Counted from the first letter of the stretch, positions 8,518 to 17,463 are shown. The stretch is 64,000 nucleotides of DNA from Bacillota bacterium (GCA_023409265.1 JAEYHZ010000031.1:1-64000); one strand, 5' to 3'. Numbers and translations are program-made. Notes: a model not told the origin generated them from the letters alone.

Positions 8518-8850
8518 ATGACGGAACAGGATAATACAAATCTTTACAGTGCTGAGGACATAGAGAAAAATAAGGTTATATCGGCACTTGCCTACATTCT
8601 TTTCTTTTTACCTCTTATTGCTTGCTCAGATTCCCCCTTTGGCAAATTCCATGCAAACCAGGGATTATTGCTGCTTATTGTTGCAGTAGCAGGCAATATA
8701 ATACTGGGAATAATTCCATTGATAGGATGGTTATTTATTCCGTTATTTTCGCTGGCAACCTTCGTTTTTGCAATCCTGGGAATAGTAAATGCCGCAACCG
8801 GAAAGGCTAAAGAACTGCCCCTTTTCGGTAAATTCAGAATTATTAAATAA
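8518..8850 (+). CDS. DUF4870 / Tic20-like small membrane protein
   Basis: A 110-residue protein with three hydrophobic segments and the family features KVISALAYILFFLPL, then FHANQGLLLL and a C-terminal ATFVFAILGIVNAATGKAKELP. These fit DUF4870 membrane proteins of unknown function. GAAAGGAG precedes the ATG. It is divergent from the two-component operon and has the regulator-type repeats in its promoter, so it is probably a target of that system. That link is inference. Confidence 0.8.
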   Translation: MTEQDNTNLYSAEDIEKNKVISALAYILFFLPLIACSDSPFGKFHANQGLLLLIVAVAGNIILGIIPLIGWLFIPLFSLATFVFAILGIVNAATGKAKELPLFGKFRIIK

Positions 8851-8889
8851 AACTGATGAATCTTCTCATAATTATGAGCATACATTGGC

Positions 8890-8936
8890 TAAACCGTGTA
8901 GAGTCATTGATTTTATGCGGTTTTATTTTTAAAGTT
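8890..8936 (+). terminator. Weak terminator-like hairpin
   Basis: AAACCG and CGGTTT flank a long loop and are followed by TATTTTT. The stem is short, so confidence is modest. Confidence 0.4.
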
Positions 8937-9112
8937 ATAGAGATATAATTAACTGCATGGTAAAATATATTTGTTAAAGATATTAATATTTGCAATAGAC
9001 TTTGATAAATGAAAAACGGAGTAATAAAGTCCCTGAAGAATGAACTATTTGCCAGGAAAAAAGAAAATTAAATGAGACGAATACTTATAATCATGCGAGA
9101 TTGGAGTACCTA

Positions 9113-10243
9113 ATGAAAAAAATTATTCTTATACCTGATTCTTTTAAAGGAACAATGTCTTCCAAAGAGGTATGCGGTATTATGAAAAAATCGTTAAACC
9201 ATCACTTTCCTGAAACTGAAGTGATTGCTATTACAGTGGCTGATGGAGGAGAGGGCAGCGTTGATTCATTTCTGGCAGCAGTCGGCGGCAAAAAAAATTA
9301 TGTTATGGTAAAAGGTCCATATTTTGAAGACCTTGAGAGCTTTTACGGAGTTCTCTCAGATAATACAGCCATAATAGAAATGTCTGCTGCCGCCGGATTA
9401 CCTTTGGTGGGCGAAAACAGGCATGCAGAGCGTACTACAACTTTCGGAGTGGGACAGCTTATAGAACATGCTTTAAACTCGGGCTGCAAAAGAATTATAG
9501 TGGGACTTGGAGGAAGTGCAACCAACGATGGTGGGACAGGTGCCGCAGCAGCTTTGGGTTTAAAGTTTAAAAATGCCTATGGAAAGGAATTTATTCCTTT
9601 AGGAGGAACATTAAATCTAATAGCTTCTATTGATTCAGGTTCATTAAATCCATTGCTAAAAGATGTGGAAATTATCACCATGTGCGACATTGATAACCCT
9701 CTTTGCGGTGAAAATGGTGCTGCAGCCGTATTTGCGCCGCAAAAGGGCGCTGATGCCCATATGGTCAGGGTTTTGGACAGCAATTTAGCCCACCTGGCTG
9801 AAATAGTAAAAAGGGATCTTGGCACGGATATAGCAGATATTCCGGGCGCAGGAGCAGCAGGAGGAATGGGAGGCGGTATGGTAGCCTTCTTTAACAGCAG
9901 ACTGCAGATGGGAATAGATACAGTTCTGGATGCTGTGGGCTTTAACTCGCTGCTGGAGGGTGCAGATATGGTTATAAGCGGTGAAGGAAAGATAGACAGC
10001 CAATCTCTTAGAGGCAAAGTCGTCATTGGCTGCGCCCGGAGGGCAAAAGAGGCCGGTGTGCCTTTGATTGCGGTGGTTGGTGATATTGGTGACAATATCG
10101 ATTCTGCTTATGATGAGGGAGTCAGCGCCATTTTCAGCATTAACAGGGCAGCAGTTCCTTTTGAACAGGCAAAAAAGCGCAGCAAGAATGATATGGCGCT
10201 GACTATGGATAACCTGGCGAGATTCATAAGAGTATTAACATGA
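9113..10243 (+). CDS. glxK: Glycerate kinase, type I (GlxK/GarK family)
   Basis: A 376-residue cytoplasmic kinase that phosphorylates D-glycerate, to 2-phosphoglycerate in characterised type I members. The family signatures are present: IPDSFKGTMSS near the N-terminus, ADGGEGS, GLGGSATNDGGTGAAAALG and GEGKIDSQSLRGKV. Length and motif order match full-length members. The ATG at 9113 follows GGAG at 9103-9106, and a TTG twelve bases upstream is less likely. It is a single gene ending in a strong terminator. I see no glyoxylate or glucarate genes beside it, so its pathway is open. Confidence 0.92.
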   Translation: MKKIILIPDSFKGTMSSKEVCGIMKKSLNHHFPETEVIAITVADGGEGSVDSFLAAVGGKKNYVMVKGPYFEDLESFYGVLSDNTAIIEMSAAAGLPLVGENRHAERTTTFGVGQLIEHALNSGCKRIIVGLGGSATNDGGTGAAAALGLKFKNAYGKEFIPLGGTLNLIASIDSGSLNPLLKDVEIITMCDIDNPLCGENGAAAVFAPQKGADAHMVRVLDSNLAHLAEIVKRDLGTDIADIPGAGAAGGMGGGMVAFFNSRLQMGIDTVLDAVGFNSLLEGADMVISGEGKIDSQSLRGKVVIGCARRAKEAGVPLIAVVGDIGDNIDSAYDEGVSAIFSINRAAVPFEQAKKRSKNDMALTMDNLARFIRVLT

Positions 10244-10271
10244 TAACTGATTTTATTTTTATGTAAAATGT

Positions 10272-10312
10272 AAGAACTGGTCCGTGAGAAAACCCGGACC
10301 AGTTCTTTTTAA
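10272..10312 (+). terminator. Strong Rho-independent terminator
   Basis: A 13 bp stem (AAGAACTGGTCCG, 10272-10284, with its complement at 10295-10307) is followed by T5. Confidence 0.92.
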
Positions 10313-10340
10313 TATATTCAATAATTAATAAGGAAGTTTT

Positions 10341-10541
10341 TTATATGTTAAAATCATATTTAAAAATGTTTTGAAATGGTTCTGCACTAATGGCTTTGGT
10401 AACATTCGTTCCATTCAAGGTAAGTCTGTGCCCACAACTTTCACATCTAAAGGTAAGACTACTAAGTCTTTCGAGTTCTTCCTCAGGAAGATTCAACAAG
10501 ACACTGTCACATATACAACATCTAACTGTGCGAAAATTCAA
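10341..10541 (-). CDS. Small zinc-ribbon-like protein
   Basis: A 66-residue protein with two CxxC knuckles (CCIC near residue 8 and CESC near residue 33), the spacing of a zinc ribbon. No catalytic domain is present. It starts at TTG six bases after a GGGGGGA ribosome binding site, which supports translation. Function unknown; possibly nucleic-acid binding. The plus-strand frame over the same bases has no binding site and is treated as a shadow. Confidence 0.65.
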   Translation of the reverse strand: MNFRTVRCCICDSVLLNLPEEELERLSSLTFRCESCGHRLTLNGTNVTKAISAEPFQNIFKYDFNI

Positions 10542-10847
10542 CTTTTTCCCCCCTATTCTAAAATAAGTATATTCTTAGTTATATGAATATGTACCTGTTT
10601 TTAGAACAATAATTCAAAAAATCAGTCACTAAAATATATTACAATATTTCCCATAAGACAAGATCACATATTTATTCAAATCATAGGTTTTGTGTACAAG
10701 CCAGTCATAAATTAAAAAATTCTGAATATAGTTTTATAACGCATAGGTTCATAGCTGCATTCGGTAGCCATGCACCTGTAGAGGTGGGAAAATCTATCGT
10801 CTCGTTATAAATTTGTTTGTAATCCGATTTTATTTATGGAGGCTGTT
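10542..10847. other. Divergent intergenic region of about 305 bases
   Basis: The left part is AT-rich without recognised sites. The right part holds element B1 (10733-10811), followed by the spoIIP ribosome binding site. Confidence 0.5.
10733..10811. repeat. Element B1: short hairpin element with 9 bp terminal inverted repeats
   Basis: TTTATAACG at 10733-10741 is the exact complement of CGTTATAAA at 10803-10811. Its first 18 bases (TTTATAACGCATAGGTTC) are the exact reverse complement of the last 18 bases of element B3 at 52910-52927. The inner hairpin ATGCACC...GGTG resembles the one in B4. Probably a shortened or rearranged relative of the B family. Confidence 0.6.
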
Positions 10848-12128
10848 ATGAGAGAAGCTGCAAGATTTGAAGGAAATTCTTACTACAATGAATCAAATAT
10901 GGAAAGCAACAAAGGGAATTTTTCAAAATTACCAATCATTTTGTGTGCAGTTGCAGGTATTTTAATTGGGGGGCTGGCCTTTAGAGCCGCATATGGAAAC
11001 ATAAGCATTTCGGGCCTGAAAATTGGAGAGCAGTCTGTTTCTGATAGTCAGATGGATAGGGATGATACATTAGGTTTTTTTAAAGATATCTTATTTAAGG
11101 CCTTTGGTATGGATCGTTATAATCCAATTACAATATTAAACTCCAATTCTCCCTTATTTGAGGCCTATTACAAAAATGATTACCTTAAATTCATAGCAGA
11201 AAAAGAGCAGCGGGAGCTGGAAGAAAAGATTGTACCTATAGAAGAGGTTCGTGATGATCCTCCTGAGAAAAGTGTGGAAACTGCTCAAACAAGCAGTGAT
11301 AATACAACTATATCAGGTGCAGGGGCATTAAAGGAGGTATCCAGCAGTATTACATTTGAAGGAGATGTAGAAAACAGTGACCAGTTGAATAATCCTGTGG
11401 TCACAAACGGTAAAATCAAAGTTGTGAATGAAACCAAATATAGTATCGATATAAATAAACTGTTAAGGGAGCCCCTGAAACTTAATCCAATAAAAACCGG
11501 GCCCCAGATTTTTGTTTATCATACCCATACCACAGAAAGTTTTCTCAGGAATGTCAGTCAGCTTAATAACAGTGGGGATGTACCCTCAAGAACCACCGAC
11601 AGTAAATATAATGTTGTAAGAGTAGGAGAGGCGCTGATAAGCAATTTGAAAAAATACAAGATCAATGTCCTTCACAGTACTACAATACATGATAAGGATT
11701 ATAACAGTTCATATGTTAAATCTCTGGATACCCTTACCAACTATGTAGATAAGTATCCTTCCCTAAAGATGACTATTGACCTTCATAGAGACGCTGCAGG
11801 GGATAACAAGCTGAGGGTTGCAAGAAAAATAAATGGAAAAGACTGCGCACAAATAATGTTTGTGATTGGAACTGATTCAAAGCTTAACAACCCCAAATGG
11901 AGAGAAAATTTAAAACTGGCTTTAAAGATTCAATCGAGGCTGAATGAAATAGCTCCGGGAATAGCAAAACCCACTTACATAAGTAAAAACAGATATAACC
12001 AGCATTTGACAAATGGATCGGTAATAATTGAAATAGGCGGGGACGGAAATGTTATCGACGAGTGTGTAAGAAGCACCAGCTATTTGGCACAGGCGATTAA
12101 TGATGTAATATATAAAAACAAATATTGA
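10848..12128 (+). CDS. spoIIP: Stage II sporulation protein P family
   Basis: A 426-residue protein. A membrane segment near residues 28-45 is followed by a linker and a C-terminal cell-wall hydrolase domain with FVYHTHTTESF at about 222-232, TIDLHRDA and VIIEIGGDGN. In the characterised family this is an amidase and endopeptidase that works with SpoIID and SpoIIM in engulfment. ATG 10848 follows GGAGG, so an in-frame ATG at 10836 lies upstream of the binding site and is rejected. Element B1 ends 36 bases before the start. Confidence 0.9.
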   Translation: MREAARFEGNSYYNESNMESNKGNFSKLPIILCAVAGILIGGLAFRAAYGNISISGLKIGEQSVSDSQMDRDDTLGFFKDILFKAFGMDRYNPITILNSNSPLFEAYYKNDYLKFIAEKEQRELEEKIVPIEEVRDDPPEKSVETAQTSSDNTTISGAGALKEVSSSITFEGDVENSDQLNNPVVTNGKIKVVNETKYSIDINKLLREPLKLNPIKTGPQIFVYHTHTTESFLRNVSQLNNSGDVPSRTTDSKYNVVRVGEALISNLKKYKINVLHSTTIHDKDYNSSYVKSLDTLTNYVDKYPSLKMTIDLHRDAAGDNKLRVARKINGKDCAQIMFVIGTDSKLNNPKWRENLKLALKIQSRLNEIAPGIAKPTYISKNRYNQHLTNGSVIIEIGGDGNVIDECVRSTSYLAQAINDVIYKNKY

Positions 12129-12227
12129 TGATTAAATATATTCCTGCCAGTCAAAACTAAGGAATATAAGTAATAAAATCCCATTTTGCTGTGAGAAAAT
12201 TTTCAAAAGTACAAGGTGGAGAAAAGA

Positions 12228-12246
12228 GCAATACTGGTGGTATTGC
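12228..12246. other. Small perfect hairpin
   Basis: GCAATAC and GTATTGC (7 bp) flank TGGTG. There is no T run. Possibly a regulatory or processing hairpin upstream of the small membrane protein gene. Confidence 0.3.
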
Positions 12247-12346
12247 GACGATAACAATGTAATTTGAAAAATTAGCCACTGCAAAAATGGAAGTTATTAT
12301 TTAACTGTTCCTAATCGACAAAAAGATGTTTGTTTTGGAGGTAATT

Positions 12347-12619
12347 TTGGCAAGGAAAATCAGATTCAGAAAAAAAAGACTGTATAATATCCGAATTCTC
12401 ATCGTTATGATTATGTTTTTAATTATTGTTGCAGGCGGATTGACAGCCGTTGATATTAATAAGAGCTATGTACTTTACGGACACCCTGAGTTTGAAATGA
12501 TAAAAGTTGATGAAGTTGAGAAAGATATATATCAGCTTTCATTTTTCAATGAAAAATTCAGTCTTAATTTAAAATATCTTAAAAGAGACTTTAATAAAAT
12601 TAGAAATTATTTTCAATAA
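12347..12619 (+). CDS. Small single-span membrane protein, unknown
   Basis: A 90-residue protein. A very basic N-terminus (ARKIRFRKKRL) is followed by one membrane segment (ILIVMIMFLIIVAGGLTAV) and a ~60-residue outer tail, an N-in anchored topology. TTG at 12347 is five bases after GGAGG. An ATG at 12326 lies before that site and is rejected. I do not recognise the family. It sits alone between spoIIP and a secreted envelope protein. Confidence 0.6.
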   Translation: MARKIRFRKKRLYNIRILIVMIMFLIIVAGGLTAVDINKSYVLYGHPEFEMIKVDEVEKDIYQLSFFNEKFSLNLKYLKRDFNKIRNYFQ

Positions 12620-12747
12620 ATTTAGAAAAAATATGTAACCTTTTTGTTACCATTACGTCTAAACATTATGCTAATATTTTTACTGACAGCTGCTATTAAT
12701 TGGCGCCAATATACAGCAAAAGACATTTCATGAGAGGATATGATGCA

Positions 12748-14193
12748 ATGAAAAAATTTTTAACACTTGTTCTGGCTACCTTAATTCTTCTAACTTCATT
12801 CTCAACATTGGTTGGTGCTTCCAATACTCAATCCGGTGTCAAGGTGGACGCGAGAAAGATTGAAAAGACAGTAGAAGATTTGAGCATTAAGGTTATATAC
12901 CCTTATTTAACCGGGTTTAGTACAGCAGCTAAGATAAATGACACCATAAGAAACAATAATATAAGTGCTATTGGAAATATAAACAATGCGTACTCTTATA
13001 TTAAGCAATTAAAGGAAGAGCAGAAAAAAGCCGGAGAAGAAGTAAGTTCTGTTGGAGTTTCATTGGAATCATATTTTGATTACAATTTCAGCGGCAATAT
13101 ATTGTCTCTTATAATAAACACATATGAATACGCTGGCGGAGCCCATGGCATGTCTTATGTTGAAAGCTATAACATAAACACAAAGACCGGAGCAGCTTTA
13201 ACTTTTGATTCTCTTTTCAAAAACAGCAATTATAAAAAAGTTGTATTACAAAAAATTTATAAATTAATAGATAAAGAAAAAGATCTTTATTTTGATGATG
13301 CCAAGAAAACAGTAGCAGCAAAAAACAGCAATTATCAATTTTATATAGATGGTAATAAGCTGGTAATATATTTTGGCCTTTATGAATTAAGGCCATATGC
13401 GGGCGGGATGCCAGTATTTGAAATTAACGCTGGGGAATTGAAAGGATATCTGAAGGATGATATTTACTCTCAGATGATCAATGCAAAGCCTCTTGAGAAA
13501 GTCAGATTCAACGGTACAACTCTGAAGCCGCAGTTAAATACTTACGAGCAGAACTACACTCTAATGGTTCCTGCGCAAAGCATAGCAAAGCTCCTGGGAT
13601 ACAAGGTTACCTGGGATGCAGCCAAAGGCTGGGGAATTGCCGGAGGATATTTAAAAAATAATGTAAACAGCTATTATTCAGATAAATCTGAAAAGGTACA
13701 GCTGGCTTTACCGCCTAAAGCTAAAGGTGATACCCTGTATGTACCTCACACATATTTTTCACTGGTTTTAAAGGAAGATGTATTTTATGATGGAAAAGTA
13801 TTAAGAATTTTCAAAATTAGCAATACCCAGCAGAATATGTTTGATAAGCTGATTGTTGATTTTGTATCACCAAATACTGCAGAGGAAACTGCTAAAGAAT
13901 ATGCCCAGGCAGTACAAAAAAGAAATGGAGCAGTTCAGTATGCTTTGATGTCTGAAACATTGCGTGCAAAAAATAAAGCCGCATTTGAAGAATTGAACTG
14001 GGTGACAGGTGTTTCAAGTCCATGGATATCAGACTATGAAATCAAAAAAACAAATGAAGGTAAATACGATATCCTGTTTCATTGGGCTACCTCGGCAGGA
14101 AAAGCCGGTGACACCACAACGCAGCTCACTGTTTCCAAAATAAAGGGAACAGAATACTGGGAGATAACCGGAATAAAGGAAATCGAGCAATAG
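12748..14193 (+). CDS. Secreted protein with DUF4163/DUF3298 and copper-amine-oxidase-N-like domains
   Basis: A 481-residue exported protein. A signal peptide (MKKFLTLVLATLILLTSFS, cleaved near GAS) precedes a DUF4163/PdaC-like region with YAGGAHGMSY near residue 130, a DUF3298/RsiV-like region with YELRPYAGGMP, and a stalk-like Cu_amine_oxidN module (ALMVPAQSIAKLLGY type) around residues 265-365. The C-terminal ~110 residues look like an accessory lipoprotein-type domain. Such proteins are thought to act at the cell wall; no catalytic site is proven here. ATG 12748 gives a clean signal peptide. Strong terminator downstream. Confidence 0.75.
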   Translation: MKKFLTLVLATLILLTSFSTLVGASNTQSGVKVDARKIEKTVEDLSIKVIYPYLTGFSTAAKINDTIRNNNISAIGNINNAYSYIKQLKEEQKKAGEEVSSVGVSLESYFDYNFSGNILSLIINTYEYAGGAHGMSYVESYNINTKTGAALTFDSLFKNSNYKKVVLQKIYKLIDKEKDLYFDDAKKTVAAKNSNYQFYIDGNKLVIYFGLYELRPYAGGMPVFEINAGELKGYLKDDIYSQMINAKPLEKVRFNGTTLKPQLNTYEQNYTLMVPAQSIAKLLGYKVTWDAAKGWGIAGGYLKNNVNSYYSDKSEKVQLALPPKAKGDTLYVPHTYFSLVLKEDVFYDGKVLRIFKISNTQQNMFDKLIVDFVSPNTAEETAKEYAQAVQKRNGAVQYALMSETLRAKNKAAFEELNWVTGVSSPWISDYEIKKTNEGKYDILFHWATSAGKAGDTTTQLTVSKIKGTEYWEITGIKEIEQ

Positions 14194-14241
14194 TAACAAG
14201 TTAGTTATAGGTTAGATAAAATGCTGCAATTTAGCATTAAC

Positions 14242-14294
14242 AAAAGTCAATTACCAGTTTGAATTCTTCCCTTCAAATGGTAATTGACTTTTTA
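14242..14294 (+). terminator. Strong terminator
   Basis: A roughly 20 bp stem (AAAGTCAATTACCA and TTTGAA with their complements) around TTCTTCCC is followed by T5. Confidence 0.92.
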
Positions 14295-14308
14295 TTGTAC
14301 GGAAGGGT

Positions 14309-14413
14309 ATGCCTTTTAAAAAACAAAATGTTAAAAATAAAACTGATAGTGAGTTTGGTGTCGCAACTTTTACACTTCTTCAGGATATAATAAAAGAGGA
14401 AAATAGCGGCTGA
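14309..14413 (+). CDS. Doubtful 34-residue small ORF
   Basis: ATG follows GGAAGGGT, but the spacing is too short for a good site. The peptide (MPFKKQNVKNKTDSEFGVAT...) has a believable composition but no known family. It ends just before the D repeat cluster. Confidence 0.3.
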   Translation: MPFKKQNVKNKTDSEFGVATFTLLQDIIKEENSG

Positions 14414-14421
14414 GGAAGATA

Positions 14422-14464
14422 ATTGAGCCGCATTTCGCCGCACCCGTTGCGGCTCATGCCGGCC
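14422..14464 (+). repeat. Repeat D1 (43 bp, palindromic core)
   Basis: Identical over 43 bases to 14647-14689. The core GAGCCGCA ... TGCGGCTC forms a hairpin, and the unit ends in ATGCCGGCC. Confidence 0.85.
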
Positions 14465-14626
14465 GTGTTATTATCCTCGAAAAGCTTGCAAAACCGGCAA
14501 ACTTTACTGCGGTAATAACGGCCAAGGAAGATTATAGTGCGATAAAACGCCGCAAGCTTATCAGTTGCGCCGCTTTATCCGCTTGCTATTATTTGAGAAA
14601 ATTTGCTTTGCAGCACTTTTCTCAAA
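14459..14626. repeat. Three long hairpins between the two D repeats
   Basis: GGCCGT-TTATTA pairs with TAATAACGGCC (about 14459-14525). ATTATAG...CGCAA pairs imperfectly with TTGCG...CTATTAT over about 28 bp (14532-14592). TTGCTATTATTTGAGAAAA pairs with TTTTCTCAAATATAGCAA (14583-14633). The last two share the bases TTGCTATTAT, so they are mutually exclusive. Confidence 0.65.
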
Positions 14627-14646
14627 TATAGCAATAGATGAAGATT

Positions 14647-14689
14647 ATTGAGCCGCATTTCGCCGCACCCGTTGCGGCTCATGCCGGCC
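14647..14689 (+). repeat. Repeat D2 (43 bp, palindromic core)
   Basis: Exact copy of D1. It supplies the -35 box of the probable lepA promoter. Confidence 0.85.
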
Positions 14690-14700
14690 TATGTTATAAT
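14672..14700 (+). promoter_or_regulatory. Probable lepA promoter partly inside D2
   Basis: TTGCGG, a 17 bp spacer and TATAAT at 14695-14700. The leader to the ATG would be about 45 bases. D1 has the same -35 but a poorer -10. Confidence 0.55.
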
Positions 14701-14751
14701 AAATTGCTAACTTATGTGCAAATATTTGAAATGAGCTGTGGAGGACAAGGA

Positions 14752-16560
14752 ATGCCAAGTGAAAGACAAAAATATATTAGAAATTTTTGCATTATTGCTC
14801 ATATAGACCATGGAAAATCGACTCTTGCAGACAGGCTGCTGGAGAAAACTGGTGTACTTACTTCAAGAGAAATGCAGGAACAGGTTCTTGATAATATGGA
14901 ACTTGAGAGAGAAAGAGGTATCACTATAAAGGCTCAGGCTGTCAGAATGGTATATAAAGCACCTGACGGACATGAATATATTTATAACCTGATTGATACC
15001 CCGGGCCATGTTGACTTTAACTATGAGGTATCAAGAAGTCTTGCTGCCTGTGAAGGTGCAATTCTGGTTGTCGATGCAGCTCAGGGCATAGAGGCTCAGA
15101 CTCTGGCAAACGTGTATCTTGCACTTGAACACAATCTTGAAATTATGCCTGTTATAAATAAAATTGACCTTCCGAGTGCTCAGCCGGATGTAGTAAAAAA
15201 GGAAATAGAAGATGTTATCGGATTGGATGCTTCTCAAGCTCCCATGGTATCAGCCAAGAATGGAATAAATATTGAAGAAGTCCTTGAAAAGGTTGTTCAT
15301 ATGATTCCCTGTCCCGACGGTGATGAAGATGCTCCTTTGCGTGCATTGATTTTTGACTCTTTCTATGACAGCTACAAGGGTGTAATTGTTTACATGCGAG
15401 TGAAGGAAGGAACTGTTAAAACCGGCGATATCATACGTATGATGTATACCAAAAAGGAATTTGTTGTGACCGAATTAGGTTACCTGAGGCCGGGAGGACT
15501 TTCACCTGCAGGTGAACTCAGAGCAGGTGATGTTGGTTATATTGCTGCCAGTATTAAAAATGTCAGGGATACACGTGTTGGAGACACAATTACACTTGTT
15601 GATAATCCTGGAAAGGAACCGCTACCCGGTTATAAAAAGGTAAATTCCATGGTGTTCTGCGGAATATACCCTGCTGATGGAGCTAAATACGGAGATCTTA
15701 GAGATGCCCTTGAAAAGCTTCAGCTTAATGATGCAGCGCTTACCTTTGAGCCTGAGTCTTCAGTTGCGCTGGGTTTTGGTTTCAGATGCGGTTTCCTTGG
15801 ACTTCTTCATATGGAAATAATACAGGAAAGACTTGAGAGAGAGTATAATTTTGACCTTGTTACTACTGCTCCGAGTGTTATATATAAAGTAACCACAACA
15901 AACGGGGATGTTTTGACCATAGACAATCCTACAAACCTTCCTCCAGTTACAGAAATAGACATGATGGAGGAACCGATAGTGAAAGCGACAATAATGGTTC
16001 CAACTGAATATGTGGGCAATATTATGGAGCTTTCACAGGAGAGAAGAGGCGTTTACAAGGACATGTCCTATATTGACGAGGGCAGAGTAATGCTGACTTA
16101 CGAGATGCCGTTGAATGAAATAATCTACGACTTCTTTGATGCGCTTAAGTCAAGGACAAAGGGCTATGCGTCTTTTGACTATGAACTCATAGGTTATAGA
16201 GAATCTGATCTTGTAAAGCTGGATATCATGTTGAATGGGGAAATAGTTGATGCATTATCCTTTATAGTCCATCGAGAAAAATCAGTTTCCAGAGGCAGAA
16301 GAATGTCTGAAAAGCTTAAGGAATCAATACCAAGGCAGATGTTCGAGATACCTATTCAGGCATGTATCGGTGGTAAGATTATTGCTCGTGAAACCGTCAA
16401 AGCCTTCAGAAAGGACGTTTTGGCAAAATGTTACGGCGGTGACATAACAAGAAAAAGGAAGCTGCTTGAAAAGCAAAAGGAAGGTAAGAAACGCATGCGC
16501 CAGGTAGGCTCTGTGGAAGTGCCCCAGGAAGCTTTTATGAGCGTATTGAAACTGGATTAA
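14752..16560 (+). CDS. lepA: Elongation factor 4 (LepA) GTPase
   Basis: A 602-residue translational GTPase that back-translocates or remodels stalled ribosomes. G motifs are clear: AHIDHGKST (G1), RGITIKAQ (G2), DTPGHVDF (G3) and NKIDLPSA (G4). The family C-terminal end with GGDITRKRKLLEKQKEGKKR is complete. The ATG at 14752 follows GGAGG at 14740. A longer frame beginning at 14638 would translate repeat D2 and is rejected. It is usually followed by hemW in clostridia, but here a terminator and a thioesterase gene follow. Confidence 0.97.
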   Translation: MPSERQKYIRNFCIIAHIDHGKSTLADRLLEKTGVLTSREMQEQVLDNMELERERGITIKAQAVRMVYKAPDGHEYIYNLIDTPGHVDFNYEVSRSLAACEGAILVVDAAQGIEAQTLANVYLALEHNLEIMPVINKIDLPSAQPDVVKKEIEDVIGLDASQAPMVSAKNGINIEEVLEKVVHMIPCPDGDEDAPLRALIFDSFYDSYKGVIVYMRVKEGTVKTGDIIRMMYTKKEFVVTELGYLRPGGLSPAGELRAGDVGYIAASIKNVRDTRVGDTITLVDNPGKEPLPGYKKVNSMVFCGIYPADGAKYGDLRDALEKLQLNDAALTFEPESSVALGFGFRCGFLGLLHMEIIQERLEREYNFDLVTTAPSVIYKVTTTNGDVLTIDNPTNLPPVTEIDMMEEPIVKATIMVPTEYVGNIMELSQERRGVYKDMSYIDEGRVMLTYEMPLNEIIYDFFDALKSRTKGYASFDYELIGYRESDLVKLDIMLNGEIVDALSFIVHREKSVSRGRRMSEKLKESIPRQMFEIPIQACIGGKIIARETVKAFRKDVLAKCYGGDITRKRKLLEKQKEGKKRMRQVGSVEVPQEAFMSVLKLD

Positions 16561-16575
16561 AATATATATTTAGAA

Positions 16576-16602
16576 GGCATTGGAGATACTCCAATGCTTT
16601 TT
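16576..16602 (+). terminator. lepA terminator
   Basis: GCATTGGA/TCCAATGC 8 bp stem, 5-base loop, T5. Confidence 0.9.
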
Positions 16603-16684
16603 GATTATCAATTGCTTTTAGGTCCATAATTATTAGGACTCCCTTTTGCAGTTTATTATTAAATTATTTTAGGAGGATAACAGG

Positions 16685-17119
16685 GTGTCAAAGGAATACT
16701 TGTCATGGCTGCGCGAATACTTGAAAGAAACATATAAAACTCCCATACTTGAGAATTTTCTTGGCTTGGAAGTATTAGAGCTAAAGGAGGGAAAAATAAT
16801 TTACAGTGTAAAGATTAATAATGAGCATTGCAATATGTATGGTTTTGTACATGGCGGAACACTTGCCTCAATTTCCGACGTGGCCATGGGAGTCTCGTGC
16901 ATTACTCATGGGAAGAGAGTAGTTACAATAGATATGAACATCAGCTATATAAAAAATACACCTGTGGGAAGTACACTAACTGCTGTTGGAGAAGTTATTA
17001 GTAACGGCAGAACCATAATGAGGGCTTCAGGTGAAGTTTATGATGAAAAACAGCAATTGTTGGTAAGATCCCAGGCCTCCTTCTTTGTGACGGGAGAGTT
17101 TGGTGAAAATGAAAAGTAG
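16685..17119 (+). CDS. PaaI-type hotdog thioesterase
   Basis: A 144-residue single-hotdog acyl-CoA thioesterase of the PaaI/YbgC superfamily. The signature MYGFVHGGTLASISDVAMG (about residues 51-69) carries the HGG motif and the acidic catalytic residue, followed by VVTIDMNISYIKN. It would hydrolyse an acyl- or aryl-CoA in the cytoplasm; the substrate is unknown. GTG start after AGGAGG with normal spacing. Confidence 0.88.
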   Translation: MSKEYLSWLREYLKETYKTPILENFLGLEVLELKEGKIIYSVKINNEHCNMYGFVHGGTLASISDVAMGVSCITHGKRVVTIDMNISYIKNTPVGSTLTAVGEVISNGRTIMRASGEVYDEKQQLLVRSQASFFVTGEFGENEK

Positions 17120-17121
17120 AT

Positions 17122-17463
17122 ATGGAAGTTAGGGAAAGGAGTTTACCACAAAGTCTGGACTTATTCCATGGAGCCTGTGCCTTAAAAGAAAGTAATCAGA
17201 TTATCTTATGGAGAAGCTGGGAATGGTTTGTCTCGGCCTTCAGGAATTCAGAGATCAAATGGATATGTTCTATAAAATTGAGAGAAATTAATAAGAGCGA
17301 CATAGATTATTTAACCCTGAATGTAATATATGGAATTCTTGAAGCGTTCTGCCATAGATATCGTGAACCCTTTGGGTTTACTGGCGTCACATTTTTTCTT
17401 TTAGTATTTTCCATCTTTACTTTATCTATTTTCCAAAAATTCCAGCAATGTATCATCGAATAG
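17122..17463 (+). CDS. Unrecognised 113-residue ORF
   Basis: It starts two bases after the thioesterase stop, with no good ribosome binding site. The N-terminal ~70 residues look soluble (SLDLFHGACALKESNQIILW) and the end has one hydrophobic segment (FTGVTFFLLVFSIFTLSIF). I do not recognise a family. It may be a small membrane protein, a decayed gene or a chance frame. Confidence 0.3.
   Translation: MEVRERSLPQSLDLFHGACALKESNQIILWRSWEWFVSAFRNSEIKWICSIKLREINKSDIDYLTLNVIYGILEAFCHRYREPFGFTGVTFFLLVFSIFTLSIFQKFQQCIIE

Larger units (their letters stand above)
14194..14751. other. Intergenic region of about 560 bases rich in hairpins
   Basis: It contains a terminator (14242-14294), a doubtful 34-codon frame, two copies of a 43 bp repeat with three long hairpins between them (14418-14690), and the lepA promoter. 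Confidence 0.7.

Noticed and set aside
10371..10586. Plus-strand frame over the zinc-ribbon gene
   Set aside because: No ribosome site; the minus frame has CxxC motifs and a GGGGGGA site.
10733..10811. Cyclic di-GMP-I riboswitch
   Set aside because: The CGGTAGCC segment looks similar, but the conserved GGGCAAA and second-stem motifs are missing.
14638..14751. Upstream extension of lepA
   Set aside because: It translates repeat D2 and the promoter. The GGAGG-preceded ATG at 14752 gives the normal N-terminus.
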